Under the pieces are notes generated by a model that worked only from the letters and a program-made list of their open reading frames with translations, was not told the origin of the DNA and did no database searches. From positions 62,001 to 126,000 of the forward strand of contig JAFLDZ010000002.1 in the NCBI GenBank assembly GCA_017302135.1: a stretch of 64,000 nucleotides of DNA. The letters run 5' to 3'. Shown here in pieces: positions 5,786-13,314 of the stretch. This DNA is from Lysobacterales bacterium (lineage in GTDB: Bacteria; Pseudomonadota; Gammaproteobacteria; Xanthomonadales; Xanthomonadaceae). The first letter of the stretch is position 1, and each line of letters starts with the position of its first letter. The position numbers and the translations under genes are program-made.

Positions 5786-7021
5786 ATGCCTTCCGCCTCG
5801 CCCATGACCTTTCCCGGTCCTTTGACCCTCATTCGCAACGCTTCGGTGTTCGCGCCCGAGGCCCTTGGCCTGTGCCACTTGCTGGTGGGCGGCGGGAAAA
5901 TCCTGTGGATCGGCAGCAAGGATGAGCCTGCACCGGCCATTGCCGGACTCGATGTGGTCGATCTGGACGGCAATCGCCTGATCCCCGGGCTGATCGACGG
6001 CCATGCCCACGTCACCGGAGGCGGCGGCGAGGGCGGATTCGCGACCCGGGTGCCGCCGGTGCCGCTGTCGCGGTTCACGACGGCCGGGGTGACGACCGTC
6101 GTCGGCGTGCTCGGCACCGACGACCTTGCGCGCACGCCCGGCGAATTGCTGGCATCCGTCTATGCGCTGCGCGAGCAGGGCCTGGGTGCATTCGCCTGGT
6201 GCGGCGGTTATCACCTGCCGCCGGTCACGCTGACCGGCAGCGTCCGTGGCGACATCGTTTATCTCGATCCCGTCATCGGCGTCGGCGAATTGGCGATCAG
6301 CGATCACCGCTCCAGCCAGCCGACCTTCGATGAATTCGTCCGCGTCGCGTCCGAGGCCCATGTCGCCGGTTTGATGAGCGGCAAGGCCGGCGTGCTGCAT
6401 CTGCATCTGGGCGACGGCGTGCGCGGGCTCGAACTGGTGCGTCGCGCGCTGGATGAGACCGAACTGCCGGCGCGGGTGTTCCATCCCACGCACATCAACC
6501 GGCGCAAGGCGCTGTTCGAGGAAGCGCTGGCGCTGGCTCGGCGTGGCTGCACGGTCGACATCACCGCATTCCCGGTCGAAGACGGCGAAGACGCATGGTC
6601 CGCCGCCGAAGCCTGGGAGCGCTATCACGCGGCCGACGCGCCGGCGGAACGTCTGACCATCAGTTCCGATGCCGGCGGCTGTCTGCCGACGTTCGACCAC
6701 GACGGCCGCCTCTGCAAAATGGATGTCGGCAGCGCGCACGCCTTGCTCGACACCGTGCGTGAACTGCTGGCGCGCGGGCATGCACTCGACGCGGTGCTGC
6801 CGGCGTTCACCCGCAACATCGCGCGGCATCTGCGCCTTGCCGGCAAGGGTGAAGTGACGGTCGGCGCCGATGCCGACCTCGTCGTGCTCGACGCCGACAA
6901 CCATGTGTCCGATGTCATGGCGCAGGGCACCTGGCATCTGCGCAACGGCGCTGTGCTGCGGCGCGGGCCGTTCGAGAAGACGAGTGTCGAGGACAGCGCC
7001 GCCGGCCATGCGCATGCATAA
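5786..7021 (+). CDS. iadA: Isoaspartyl dipeptidase (beta-aspartyl peptidase)
   Basis: 411 residues of the amidohydrolase superfamily; IadA from E. coli is about 390. The metal ligands are visible: GHAHV (H73, H75), the bridging acid region VGELAISDHRS (E168), HLHLGDG (H205/H207), HPTHINRR (H233/H236) and SSDAGG (D295). IadA hydrolyses beta-aspartyl dipeptides. In this operon the natural substrate is beta-Asp-Arg, released by the cyanophycinase encoded 48 bases downstream, giving free Asp and Arg. An alternative start is the ATG at 5804. First gene of the cyanophycin operon. Confidence 0.93.
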   Translation: MPSASPMTFPGPLTLIRNASVFAPEALGLCHLLVGGGKILWIGSKDEPAPAIAGLDVVDLDGNRLIPGLIDGHAHVTGGGGEGGFATRVPPVPLSRFTTAGVTTVVGVLGTDDLARTPGELLASVYALREQGLGAFAWCGGYHLPPVTLTGSVRGDIVYLDPVIGVGELAISDHRSSQPTFDEFVRVASEAHVAGLMSGKAGVLHLHLGDGVRGLELVRRALDETELPARVFHPTHINRRKALFEEALALARRGCTVDITAFPVEDGEDAWSAAEAWERYHAADAPAERLTISSDAGGCLPTFDHDGRLCKMDVGSAHALLDTVRELLARGHALDAVLPAFTRNIARHLRLAGKGEVTVGADADLVVLDADNHVSDVMAQGTWHLRNGAVLRRGPFEKTSVEDSAAGHAHA

Positions 7022-7069
7022 CCGATCCTCTACGAAATTCCCTTTCCGAAAAGAAGCCCAGGAAGTCAG

Positions 7070-7912
7070 ATGTGTCCCAGTAAAATCCCCGACGGGGAAG
7101 AGCGCGGTTGGATCATTCCGATCGGCGGCGCCGAAGAAAAAGAGAACGACCGCGCGATCCTCGCCCGTTTCGTCGAACTCTGCGGCGGTGCCGATGCCGA
7201 CATCGTGGTGATTCCGACAGCCAGCCGGCTCAATGCGACCGGCCCGCGCTATGTCGATATCTTCAACAGCCTCGGCGTCGCCAACGTCACGATCATGGAC
7301 TTCGACACCCGTCGCGACGCCGACGAACCGCGCCGGGTCGAGCGCATCCACGAAGCGACCGGCGTGTTCTTCACCGGCGGCAATCAACTGCGGCTCGGGA
7401 CCCTGCTCGGTGGCACCGCAGTGGCGAAGGCGATCCGCATCTGCAACGCAAGCGGCATGCACGTGGCCGGCACCAGCGCCGGCGCGGCCTTTCTCAGCGA
7501 ACACATGATCGCGTTCGGCGAAGAGGGGCCGACCCCGATCGCCGGCATGGTGCGGCTGGCGCCGGGGCTGGGGCTGACCAACCGTTTCGTCATCGACCAG
7601 CATTTCCGCCAGCGCGACCGTCTTGGTCGGCTGACTGCGGCGCTGGCCTTCAATCCATTCGCGATCGGCATCGGTCTGGACGAAGATACGGCAGCCTTCA
7701 TTTCGCCGGACAACACCGTGGAAGTGCTGGGCAGCGGCGGGGTGACGGTGGTCGACGCCGCAGGGCTGCAGTTCTCGTCGATGGCCCAGGTCAACGAGGG
7801 CGAACCGGTCTGTCTGCTGGGTCTGAGCTTCCACATCCTCGTCGCCGGTGCTACGTTCAACCTGCACACGCGCAAGGCTTCGGCAGGCGCGCTGCTCAAG
7901 CCCAAGGAATAA
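7070..7912 (+). CDS. cphB: Cyanophycinase
   Basis: 280 residues, family S51 serine exopeptidase. The nucleophile elbow GTSAGAA places the catalytic Ser at residue 136. FTGGNQLRL and VIDQHFRQRDR are conserved in cyanophycinases. The enzyme cuts the cyanophycin backbone into beta-Asp-Arg dipeptides in the cytoplasm; there is no signal peptide, so it is the intracellular CphB type rather than the secreted CphE type. A ribosome binding site (AGGAAG) lies just before the ATG. It sits between iadA and cphA, which completes the degradative half of the pathway. Confidence 0.96.
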   Translation: MCPSKIPDGEERGWIIPIGGAEEKENDRAILARFVELCGGADADIVVIPTASRLNATGPRYVDIFNSLGVANVTIMDFDTRRDADEPRRVERIHEATGVFFTGGNQLRLGTLLGGTAVAKAIRICNASGMHVAGTSAGAAFLSEHMIAFGEEGPTPIAGMVRLAPGLGLTNRFVIDQHFRQRDRLGRLTAALAFNPFAIGIGLDEDTAAFISPDNTVEVLGSGGVTVVDAAGLQFSSMAQVNEGEPVCLLGLSFHILVAGATFNLHTRKASAGALLKPKE

Positions 7913-7931
7913 CCAGGAGTATTCACCCGTC

Positions 7932-10724
7932 ATGCGCATTCTCGATCGTTCGGTATTCGTCGGCCCCTCGTTGTATGCGCATTTTCCGGTGATCCGGTTG
8001 GAGCTGGACCTGGGGCGGCTGGAAGCCTGGCCGACCGTAAAACTCGGTCCTGCCTTCATCGATGCGTTGGTCGATGCGCTGCCCGGGCTGGCCGAACACG
8101 GCTGCTCCTATCGCACGCCGGGCGGGCTGATCCGGCGGATGCGGGAAGGCGAGGGCACCTGGCTCGGCCACGTGCTGGAACACGTCGCGATCGAGCTGCA
8201 GAACATGGCCGGCGAGGACGTGACCTTCGGGAAAACGCGCAGCATCGACGACCGTCCCGGCGTGTATTCGGTGGTCTACGAATACGCGCAGCGCGAGGAG
8301 GGCATCGAAGCTGGCGAACTGGCGCTGAAGCTGCTGCGTTCGCTGCTGCCGCCGGAATTGCGCTCCGCCGACGCGGTGCCCGACGACTGGAACTGGCCCG
8401 ACGCGCGCGACACCTTCATCCGCTACGCGCAGCGTCGCGCGCTGGGGCCGTCGACGATGTCGCTGGTCAAGGCGGCGGAAGACCGCAACATCCCGTGGCT
8501 GCGCTTGAACGACCAGTCGCTGGTGCAGTTGGGTCACGGCAAATACCAGCAGCGCATCCAGGCGACGGTGACCGGCAAGACCTCGCACATCGCGGTGGAA
8601 CTGGCCAGCGACAAGGAAGAAACCAACAAGATTCTCGGCTCGCTCGGTCTGCCGGTGCCGCGCCAGGAACTGGTGCAGAGCGAAGGCGCCGCGCGCCGCG
8701 CCGCACGCAAGATCGGGTTTCCGGTGGTCACCAAACCGTACAACGGCAATCACGGCCGCGGTATTTCGATCCGGCTCACCAGCGACGAGGAAGTGGTCGA
8801 AGGTTTCCTGAAGGCGCAGGCGATCTCGCGCTCGGTCATCATCGAGACCTACCTCGAAGGCGACGATCACCGCTTGCTGGTGGTGAACGGCGAGCTGGTC
8901 GCAGCGACCCGACGCACGCCCGGCCATGTGGTCGGCGATGGCCAGCACAGCATCCGCGAATTGGTCGAGATCGTGAATCAGGATCCGCGACGTGGCGTTG
9001 GCCACGAAAAAGTGCTGACCCGGATCGAACTCGATGTCCAGGCCGAGATGATGATGGCGCGGGTCGAAGTGACCGCCGACAGCGTGCCCGAAGCCGGCCG
9101 CATCATCTATCTGCGCTCCACCGCCAATCTTTCCACCGGCGGCACAGCGACCGACGTGACCGACATCATCCATCCCGACAATCGCGAGATGGCGGTGCGC
9201 GCGATCAAGGCGATCGGCCTGGACGTGGGCGGCGTCGATTTCCTCAGCACCAACATCGCCGAAAGCTACAAGAACATCGGCGGCGGCATCTGCGAAGTGA
9301 ACGCTGCGCCCGGCTTCCGCATGCATGTGGCGCCGAGCGAAGGCAAGTCGCGCGACGCCGCCGGCCCGGTGATCGACATGCTGTTCCCGCAGGGCGCGCC
9401 GTCGCGCGTGCCGATCGCGGCGATCACCGGCACCAACGGCAAGACCACCACCTCGCGCATGCTCGCGCACATCGCGAAGATGACCGGCTTCACGCCGGGC
9501 CTCACCACCACCGACGGCGTGTACATCGACGGCCAGCGCACGGTCGAAGGCGACATGACCGGGCCGGTGTCGGCGCGCATGGTGCTGGCCGACCCGCAGA
9601 TCGATTTCGCGGTGCTGGAAACCGCACGCGGCGGCCTGCTGCGCGCCGGCATGGGCGTGCCGAAGATCGACGTGGGTGCGGTGCTGAACGTGCAGTCCGA
9701 TCATCTCGGCATGAAAGGGATCGACACGCTGGAGCAGTTGGCCGAGGTCAAGCGCATCGTCATCGAAGTGGCCGAAGACTGCGCGGTGCTCAACGCCGAC
9801 GACCCGAACGTGCTGAAGATGGGCGGCTACACCGACGCCAAGGTGCTCTGCTACGTCACCCTCAATCCTTCGCACGGGCTGGTCCGCGAGCACATCCGTG
9901 CGGGAGGCCGCGCCTGCGCGCTGGAAGCGGGTGTCAACGGCCAGATGATCACGCTGTACGACAAGGGCAGCCACATCCCGCTGCTGTGGACGCACCTGAT
10001 TCCGGCGACGCTGGAAGGCAAGGCGCTGCACAACGTGCAGAACGCGATGTTCGCCGCGGCGATGGCCTTTTCGATGGGCATCAAGCTCGATGCGATCCGC
10101 CAGGGCCTGCGAACGTTCGACAGCACTTTCTTCCAGGCCCCGGGCCGGATGAACGTGTTCAACGAGCATCCGTTCAAGGTGCTGTTCGACTACGGTCACA
10201 ACGCGCACGCGGTCGCGGCGATGGCCGATCTCGCCCAGCGTCTCGAAGTCGCCGGTCGCCGGATCGTGGTCGTCGCCGGTCCCGGCGATCGTCGCGATGA
10301 AGATTTGCGCGACATCGCCAAGGCCGTGGCCGGCGGTTTCGATCACTACATCTGCCGCCGAGACGACGGCCTGCGCGGGCGCGCACCGGACGAAGTGCCG
10401 AAGCTGATCGCTGCAGCCCTGCGCGAGCAGGGCGTCGCCGAACACCAGATCAGCATCATTCCCGACGAACAGGACGCGATCGATGCAGGATTGCGCATGG
10501 CCCAGGCCGGCGACGTGCTGCTGGTCTTCGCCGATACGCTGGTGCGCTCATGGAAGCAGATCATCAAGTTCAAGCCCGAAGGCGTCGCCGAGAAAGTGGC
10601 GGCCGTCGTTGCGCCGACCGCCGATGCGGAGGATGCGGTCGAGCCCCGCTTCTCGCCCGAGCAGTGGGAAGGCGTGAGCCGCGATGAGCGCGGCATCTTC
10701 ATCTCGCGGGAGAGCGACGACTGA
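7932..10724 (+). CDS. cphA: Cyanophycin synthetase
   Basis: 930 residues from the ATG at 7932 (MRILDRSVFVGPSLYAHFP). Three parts are visible: an N-terminal domain (1 to about 160), an ATP-grasp domain (about 220-470, with TKPYNGNHGRGISI), and a Mur-ligase-like domain beginning at the P-loop ITGTNGKTTT (498-507). The ATP-grasp part activates the Asp chain carboxylate to add Asp, and the Mur-like part adds Arg to the beta-carboxyl, so the enzyme builds multi-L-arginyl-poly-L-aspartate, a nitrogen store. The gene starts 19 bases after cphB and is preceded by CCAGGAG. Length matches bacterial CphA1 (about 870-930). Confidence 0.96.
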   Translation: MRILDRSVFVGPSLYAHFPVIRLELDLGRLEAWPTVKLGPAFIDALVDALPGLAEHGCSYRTPGGLIRRMREGEGTWLGHVLEHVAIELQNMAGEDVTFGKTRSIDDRPGVYSVVYEYAQREEGIEAGELALKLLRSLLPPELRSADAVPDDWNWPDARDTFIRYAQRRALGPSTMSLVKAAEDRNIPWLRLNDQSLVQLGHGKYQQRIQATVTGKTSHIAVELASDKEETNKILGSLGLPVPRQELVQSEGAARRAARKIGFPVVTKPYNGNHGRGISIRLTSDEEVVEGFLKAQAISRSVIIETYLEGDDHRLLVVNGELVAATRRTPGHVVGDGQHSIRELVEIVNQDPRRGVGHEKVLTRIELDVQAEMMMARVEVTADSVPEAGRIIYLRSTANLSTGGTATDVTDIIHPDNREMAVRAIKAIGLDVGGVDFLSTNIAESYKNIGGGICEVNAAPGFRMHVAPSEGKSRDAAGPVIDMLFPQGAPSRVPIAAITGTNGKTTTSRMLAHIAKMTGFTPGLTTTDGVYIDGQRTVEGDMTGPVSARMVLADPQIDFAVLETARGGLLRAGMGVPKIDVGAVLNVQSDHLGMKGIDTLEQLAEVKRIVIEVAEDCAVLNADDPNVLKMGGYTDAKVLCYVTLNPSHGLVREHIRAGGRACALEAGVNGQMITLYDKGSHIPLLWTHLIPATLEGKALHNVQNAMFAAAMAFSMGIKLDAIRQGLRTFDSTFFQAPGRMNVFNEHPFKVLFDYGHNAHAVAAMADLAQRLEVAGRRIVVVAGPGDRRDEDLRDIAKAVAGGFDHYICRRDDGLRGRAPDEVPKLIAAALREQGVAEHQISIIPDEQDAIDAGLRMAQAGDVLLVFADTLVRSWKQIIKFKPEGVAEKVAAVVAPTADAEDAVEPRFSPEQWEGVSRDERGIFISRESDD

Positions 10725-10735
10725 GCGCCCCGGCA

Positions 10736-12541
10736 GTGCAGGTTTCGAAGACAGAAGCGCCCGAGCCGCCGTTCGAGGACTCGCGGCGCCTCACCGGTTC
10801 GAATTTCTATTTCGCCGGCTGCGGCGCGGCGCTTGAGACCATGGGGCCGCAGGCGCGCGATCCGGTCGCGCTCGCGGCGTGGTGGATGCGCGCCAACGCG
10901 GCGCGCGAAGCATTGGGATGGGCGAGCGCCGAGCCGGTGGTGCGCGTGCACCGCACGGCGACATCGCTGGCCTTCACCGCGCCTGCGGATCAGCTTTACA
11001 CCGCGACCGAAATCAACGAATGGGCGTGGTGCGCCAGCGTGGCGTTCCACGATTTCCATGCGCCCGGACATCCGTCCACGCAGGACACCGCCTCCGCGCT
11101 GCACACGCTGCAGCGTTTCGCGACCGCAGAACGCCGTCCCGATGCGATCGCACTGCTCGATGCCGCGCTGGCGCACGGCGTGCCTGCTTTGCACGACGAC
11201 GATGCCTTGAGCCTCGGTCTCGGCACGCGTGGGCGGACATGGCCGATCGACGCATTGCCGTCGCCGAGCGACGTGCCGTGGGCGATGCTGGGCACGATTC
11301 CCACTGCCCTGGTCACCGGCTCCAACGGCAAGACCACCACGGTGCGTCTGATCGCGGCGATGCTGCGCGCGCACGGCCTGCGCACCGCGCATTCCTGCAC
11401 CGACGGGCTGTTCGTCGGCGGCGGTGCGAGCGATGCCGCCGATGTCGAACGTCTCGAAAGCGGCGACTACTCCGGCCCGACCGGCGCGCGCCAACTGCTG
11501 CGACGTCCCGATGTCGAAGCCGCAGTGCTCGAAACCGCGCGCGGGGGGCTGCTGCGCCGCGGTCTTGCGCTGGCCGATGCCGATGTCGCGGTCGTCACCA
11601 ATATCAGCGCCGATCACTTCGGCGAATACGGCGTGCATTCGGTCGAGGATCTGGCTGCGGTCAAGCTCACGGTCGCGCGCGCGGTCGCAGGCGAGCGTGC
11701 ATCCGGCGGTTGGCTGGTGCTCAATGCCGAAGATCCGCTGCTGCGCGAGCAGGGACCGCAGGCGGCACCGCGCATCGCGTGGTTCGCAGTCGACGATCAA
11801 GCGTTGCCTGCGGACGCGATGGCGCTGCCTCGCTGCGCGACGCGCAATGGCCGCCTGCTGCTGGACGACGGCGTCGAAACGCTCGATCTCGGCGCCATCG
11901 TCGAGATGCCGCTGACGCTCGGCGGCCGCGCGCGCCACAACATCGCGAACATCGCTGCGGCCGCGCTCGCAGCGATGCTGATGGGTATCCATGTGGCGAC
12001 GATCCGCACGGTGCTCGCGGAATTCGGCCGCAGCCATGCCGACAACCCCGGTCGCCTGCAGCACTGGGCGTTCGCGGGCATCGAAGTTTTCCTCGACTAC
12101 GCCCACAACCCCGATGGCATGGCCGCGTTGCTCGACATCGCACAGGCACGTCGCGGCAATGGACGGATGGCGCTGCTGCTCGGTCAGGCGGGCAATCGCG
12201 AGGACGACCAGATCCGGGAATTGGCGGCGGTCGCCGCGCGTTTCGCGCCGGACCTCGTGGTGGTGAAGGATATCGACGGCTATCTGCGCGGGCGAGAAGC
12301 CGGTGAAGTTGCGCAGGTCATCCGCGAAGCATTGTTGCGTCACGGGATGCCCGAATCCGCGCTGCCGGTGCGCCTGCGCGAAGCCGATGCCGCGCGCGAA
12401 GCGCTGGCCTGGGCGAAGCCGGGCGATGTGCTGGTGTTGCCGGTGCACAGTCTCGACGCGAAGACCGAAGTCACCTGCCTGCTGGAGGCGCTGCAAGCGA
12501 GCGGCTGGCAGCCGGGTCAGGCATTACCCGCTCCCGGCTGA
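10736..12541 (+). CDS. Mur-ligase-family protein paired with cyanophycin synthetase
   Basis: 601 residues starting at a GTG 11 bases after the cphA stop. The N-terminal 190 residues are not recognisable. The rest is a Mur ligase: P-loop VTGSNGKTTT (193-202), ETARGGLLRRGL, VVTNISADHFGEYG and a C-terminal domain with FLDYAHNPDGMAA. These motifs closely parallel the Mur half of CphA, but the ATP-grasp domain is absent, so it cannot be a complete synthetase or a classical CphA2. Similar partner proteins accompany cphA in other Proteobacteria. Possible roles are a helper of CphA, recycling of a dipeptide, or arginine addition to another acceptor; none is proved. It ends the operon. Confidence 0.85.
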   Translation: MQVSKTEAPEPPFEDSRRLTGSNFYFAGCGAALETMGPQARDPVALAAWWMRANAAREALGWASAEPVVRVHRTATSLAFTAPADQLYTATEINEWAWCASVAFHDFHAPGHPSTQDTASALHTLQRFATAERRPDAIALLDAALAHGVPALHDDDALSLGLGTRGRTWPIDALPSPSDVPWAMLGTIPTALVTGSNGKTTTVRLIAAMLRAHGLRTAHSCTDGLFVGGGASDAADVERLESGDYSGPTGARQLLRRPDVEAAVLETARGGLLRRGLALADADVAVVTNISADHFGEYGVHSVEDLAAVKLTVARAVAGERASGGWLVLNAEDPLLREQGPQAAPRIAWFAVDDQALPADAMALPRCATRNGRLLLDDGVETLDLGAIVEMPLTLGGRARHNIANIAAAALAAMLMGIHVATIRTVLAEFGRSHADNPGRLQHWAFAGIEVFLDYAHNPDGMAALLDIAQARRGNGRMALLLGQAGNREDDQIRELAAVAARFAPDLVVVKDIDGYLRGREAGEVAQVIREALLRHGMPESALPVRLREADAAREALAWAKPGDVLVLPVHSLDAKTEVTCLLEALQASGWQPGQALPAPG

Positions 12542-12549
12542 GCTGACAG

Positions 12550-12571
12550 GGGGTAGGTGTTTTCCTACCCC
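12550..12571. promoter_or_regulatory. Palindrome GGGGTAGG-N6-CCTACCCC upstream of the response regulator
   Basis: A perfect 8-bp inverted repeat with a 6-base centre (TGTTTT), 20 bases before the -35 box of the next gene. Its form resembles the GacA/UvrY operator (TGTAAG-N6-CTTACA), so it could be an autoregulatory site. It could also act as the terminator of the cyanophycin operon; the T-run is in the loop rather than after the stem. Confidence 0.5.
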
Positions 12572-12590
12572 GGGATGCGGCGAAGTCCGC

Positions 12591-12619
12591 TTGTCCGACT
12601 CGCCGCCCTTGCCTAGTCT
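12591..12619 (+). promoter_or_regulatory. Putative promoter of the response regulator gene
   Basis: TTGTCC (12591-12596), 17-base spacer, TAGTCT (12614-12619). The start codon follows 30 bases later. Confidence 0.5.
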
Positions 12620-12648
12620 GTGCGCAGGACAACTGCACAGGGAACGAT

Positions 12649-13296
12649 ATGACGATCCGCGTATTTCTTCTCGACGATCATGCGTTGGTGCGCAGCGGGA
12701 TGCGCATGATGCTCGCGGCCGAGACCGATATCGAGGTAGTGGGCGAGGCCGACACCGGCGAGACTGCGCTGCCGATGATCCGCAAACTCGCGCCCGACGT
12801 GGTGCTGTGCGATCTGCATCTGCCCGGCATCAGCGGGCTCGAAGTCACCGAGCGCATCGTCAAGGGCGGCTACGGTTGCAAGGTCGTGGTGGTGTCGGTG
12901 CTGGAGGACGGGCCGATCCCGAAACGGCTGATCGAAGCCGGTGCGTCCGGCTATGTCGGCAAGGCCGGCGATGCTGCCGAACTGTTGCGTGCGGTGCGCG
13001 ATGTCGCGCGAGGCAAGCGGTATCTGGCCAACGGTGTCGCCCAGCATCTGGCGCTGGCGGGTATCGGCGGCGAAGCGTCGCCGTTCGACTGTCTGTCGCC
13101 GCGCGAATTGGAAGTGGCGATGCTGATGGTCCAGGGCCTGCGTCAGGAAGAGATCGCGAAGCGGCTCAGTCTCAGCGCCAAGACCGTCAACACGCACAAG
13201 GCGCGCCTGTTCGAAAAACTGGATATCCAGGACAGCATCGCGCTGGCGCGGCTGTGTTCGCAATATGGTTTGAGCGATCCCGCGCGCGTCGTGTGA
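12649..13296 (+). CDS. GacA/UvrY-type response regulator
   Basis: 215 residues of the NarL/FixJ family. Receiver domain 1-120: acidic pair D9-D10, phospho-acceptor D55 (LCDLHLPG), S83 and K105. LuxR-type HTH about 148-205 (LSPRELEVAMLMVQG, AKTVNTHKARLFEKL). The receiver-HTH linker SPFDCLS and overall sequence follow UvrY/GacA rather than NarL. In that family the partner is the BarA/GacS sensor kinase and the targets are small RNAs that titrate CsrA/RsmA; no such genes are in the window. Monocistronic, convergent with rne. Could also regulate the adjacent cyanophycin operon, but nothing shows this. Confidence 0.88.
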   Translation: MTIRVFLLDDHALVRSGMRMMLAAETDIEVVGEADTGETALPMIRKLAPDVVLCDLHLPGISGLEVTERIVKGGYGCKVVVVSVLEDGPIPKRLIEAGASGYVGKAGDAAELLRAVRDVARGKRYLANGVAQHLALAGIGGEASPFDCLSPRELEVAMLMVQGLRQEEIAKRLSLSAKTVNTHKARLFEKLDIQDSIALARLCSQYGLSDPARVV

Positions 13297-13306
13297 CGCG
13301 CGCGGG
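13279..13306. terminator. 12-bp hairpin between convergent genes
   Basis: CCCGCGCGCGTC (13279-13290), GTGT, GACGCGCGCGGG (13295-13306): a perfect stem overlapping the 3' end of the response regulator and lying next to the rne stop. No T-run, so function as a bidirectional stop or mRNA stabiliser is inferred. Confidence 0.5.
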
Positions 13307-13314
13307 GCGGCCCA

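Noticed and set aside
5747..8059. 770-codon minus-strand frame over iadA and cphB
   Set aside because: Antisense shadow across two well-supported genes with no domain of its own.
12550..12571. Certain terminator of the cyanophycin operon
   Set aside because: The T-run lies in the loop, not after the stem, so a simple intrinsic terminator is not convincing; it is listed as a regulatory candidate.
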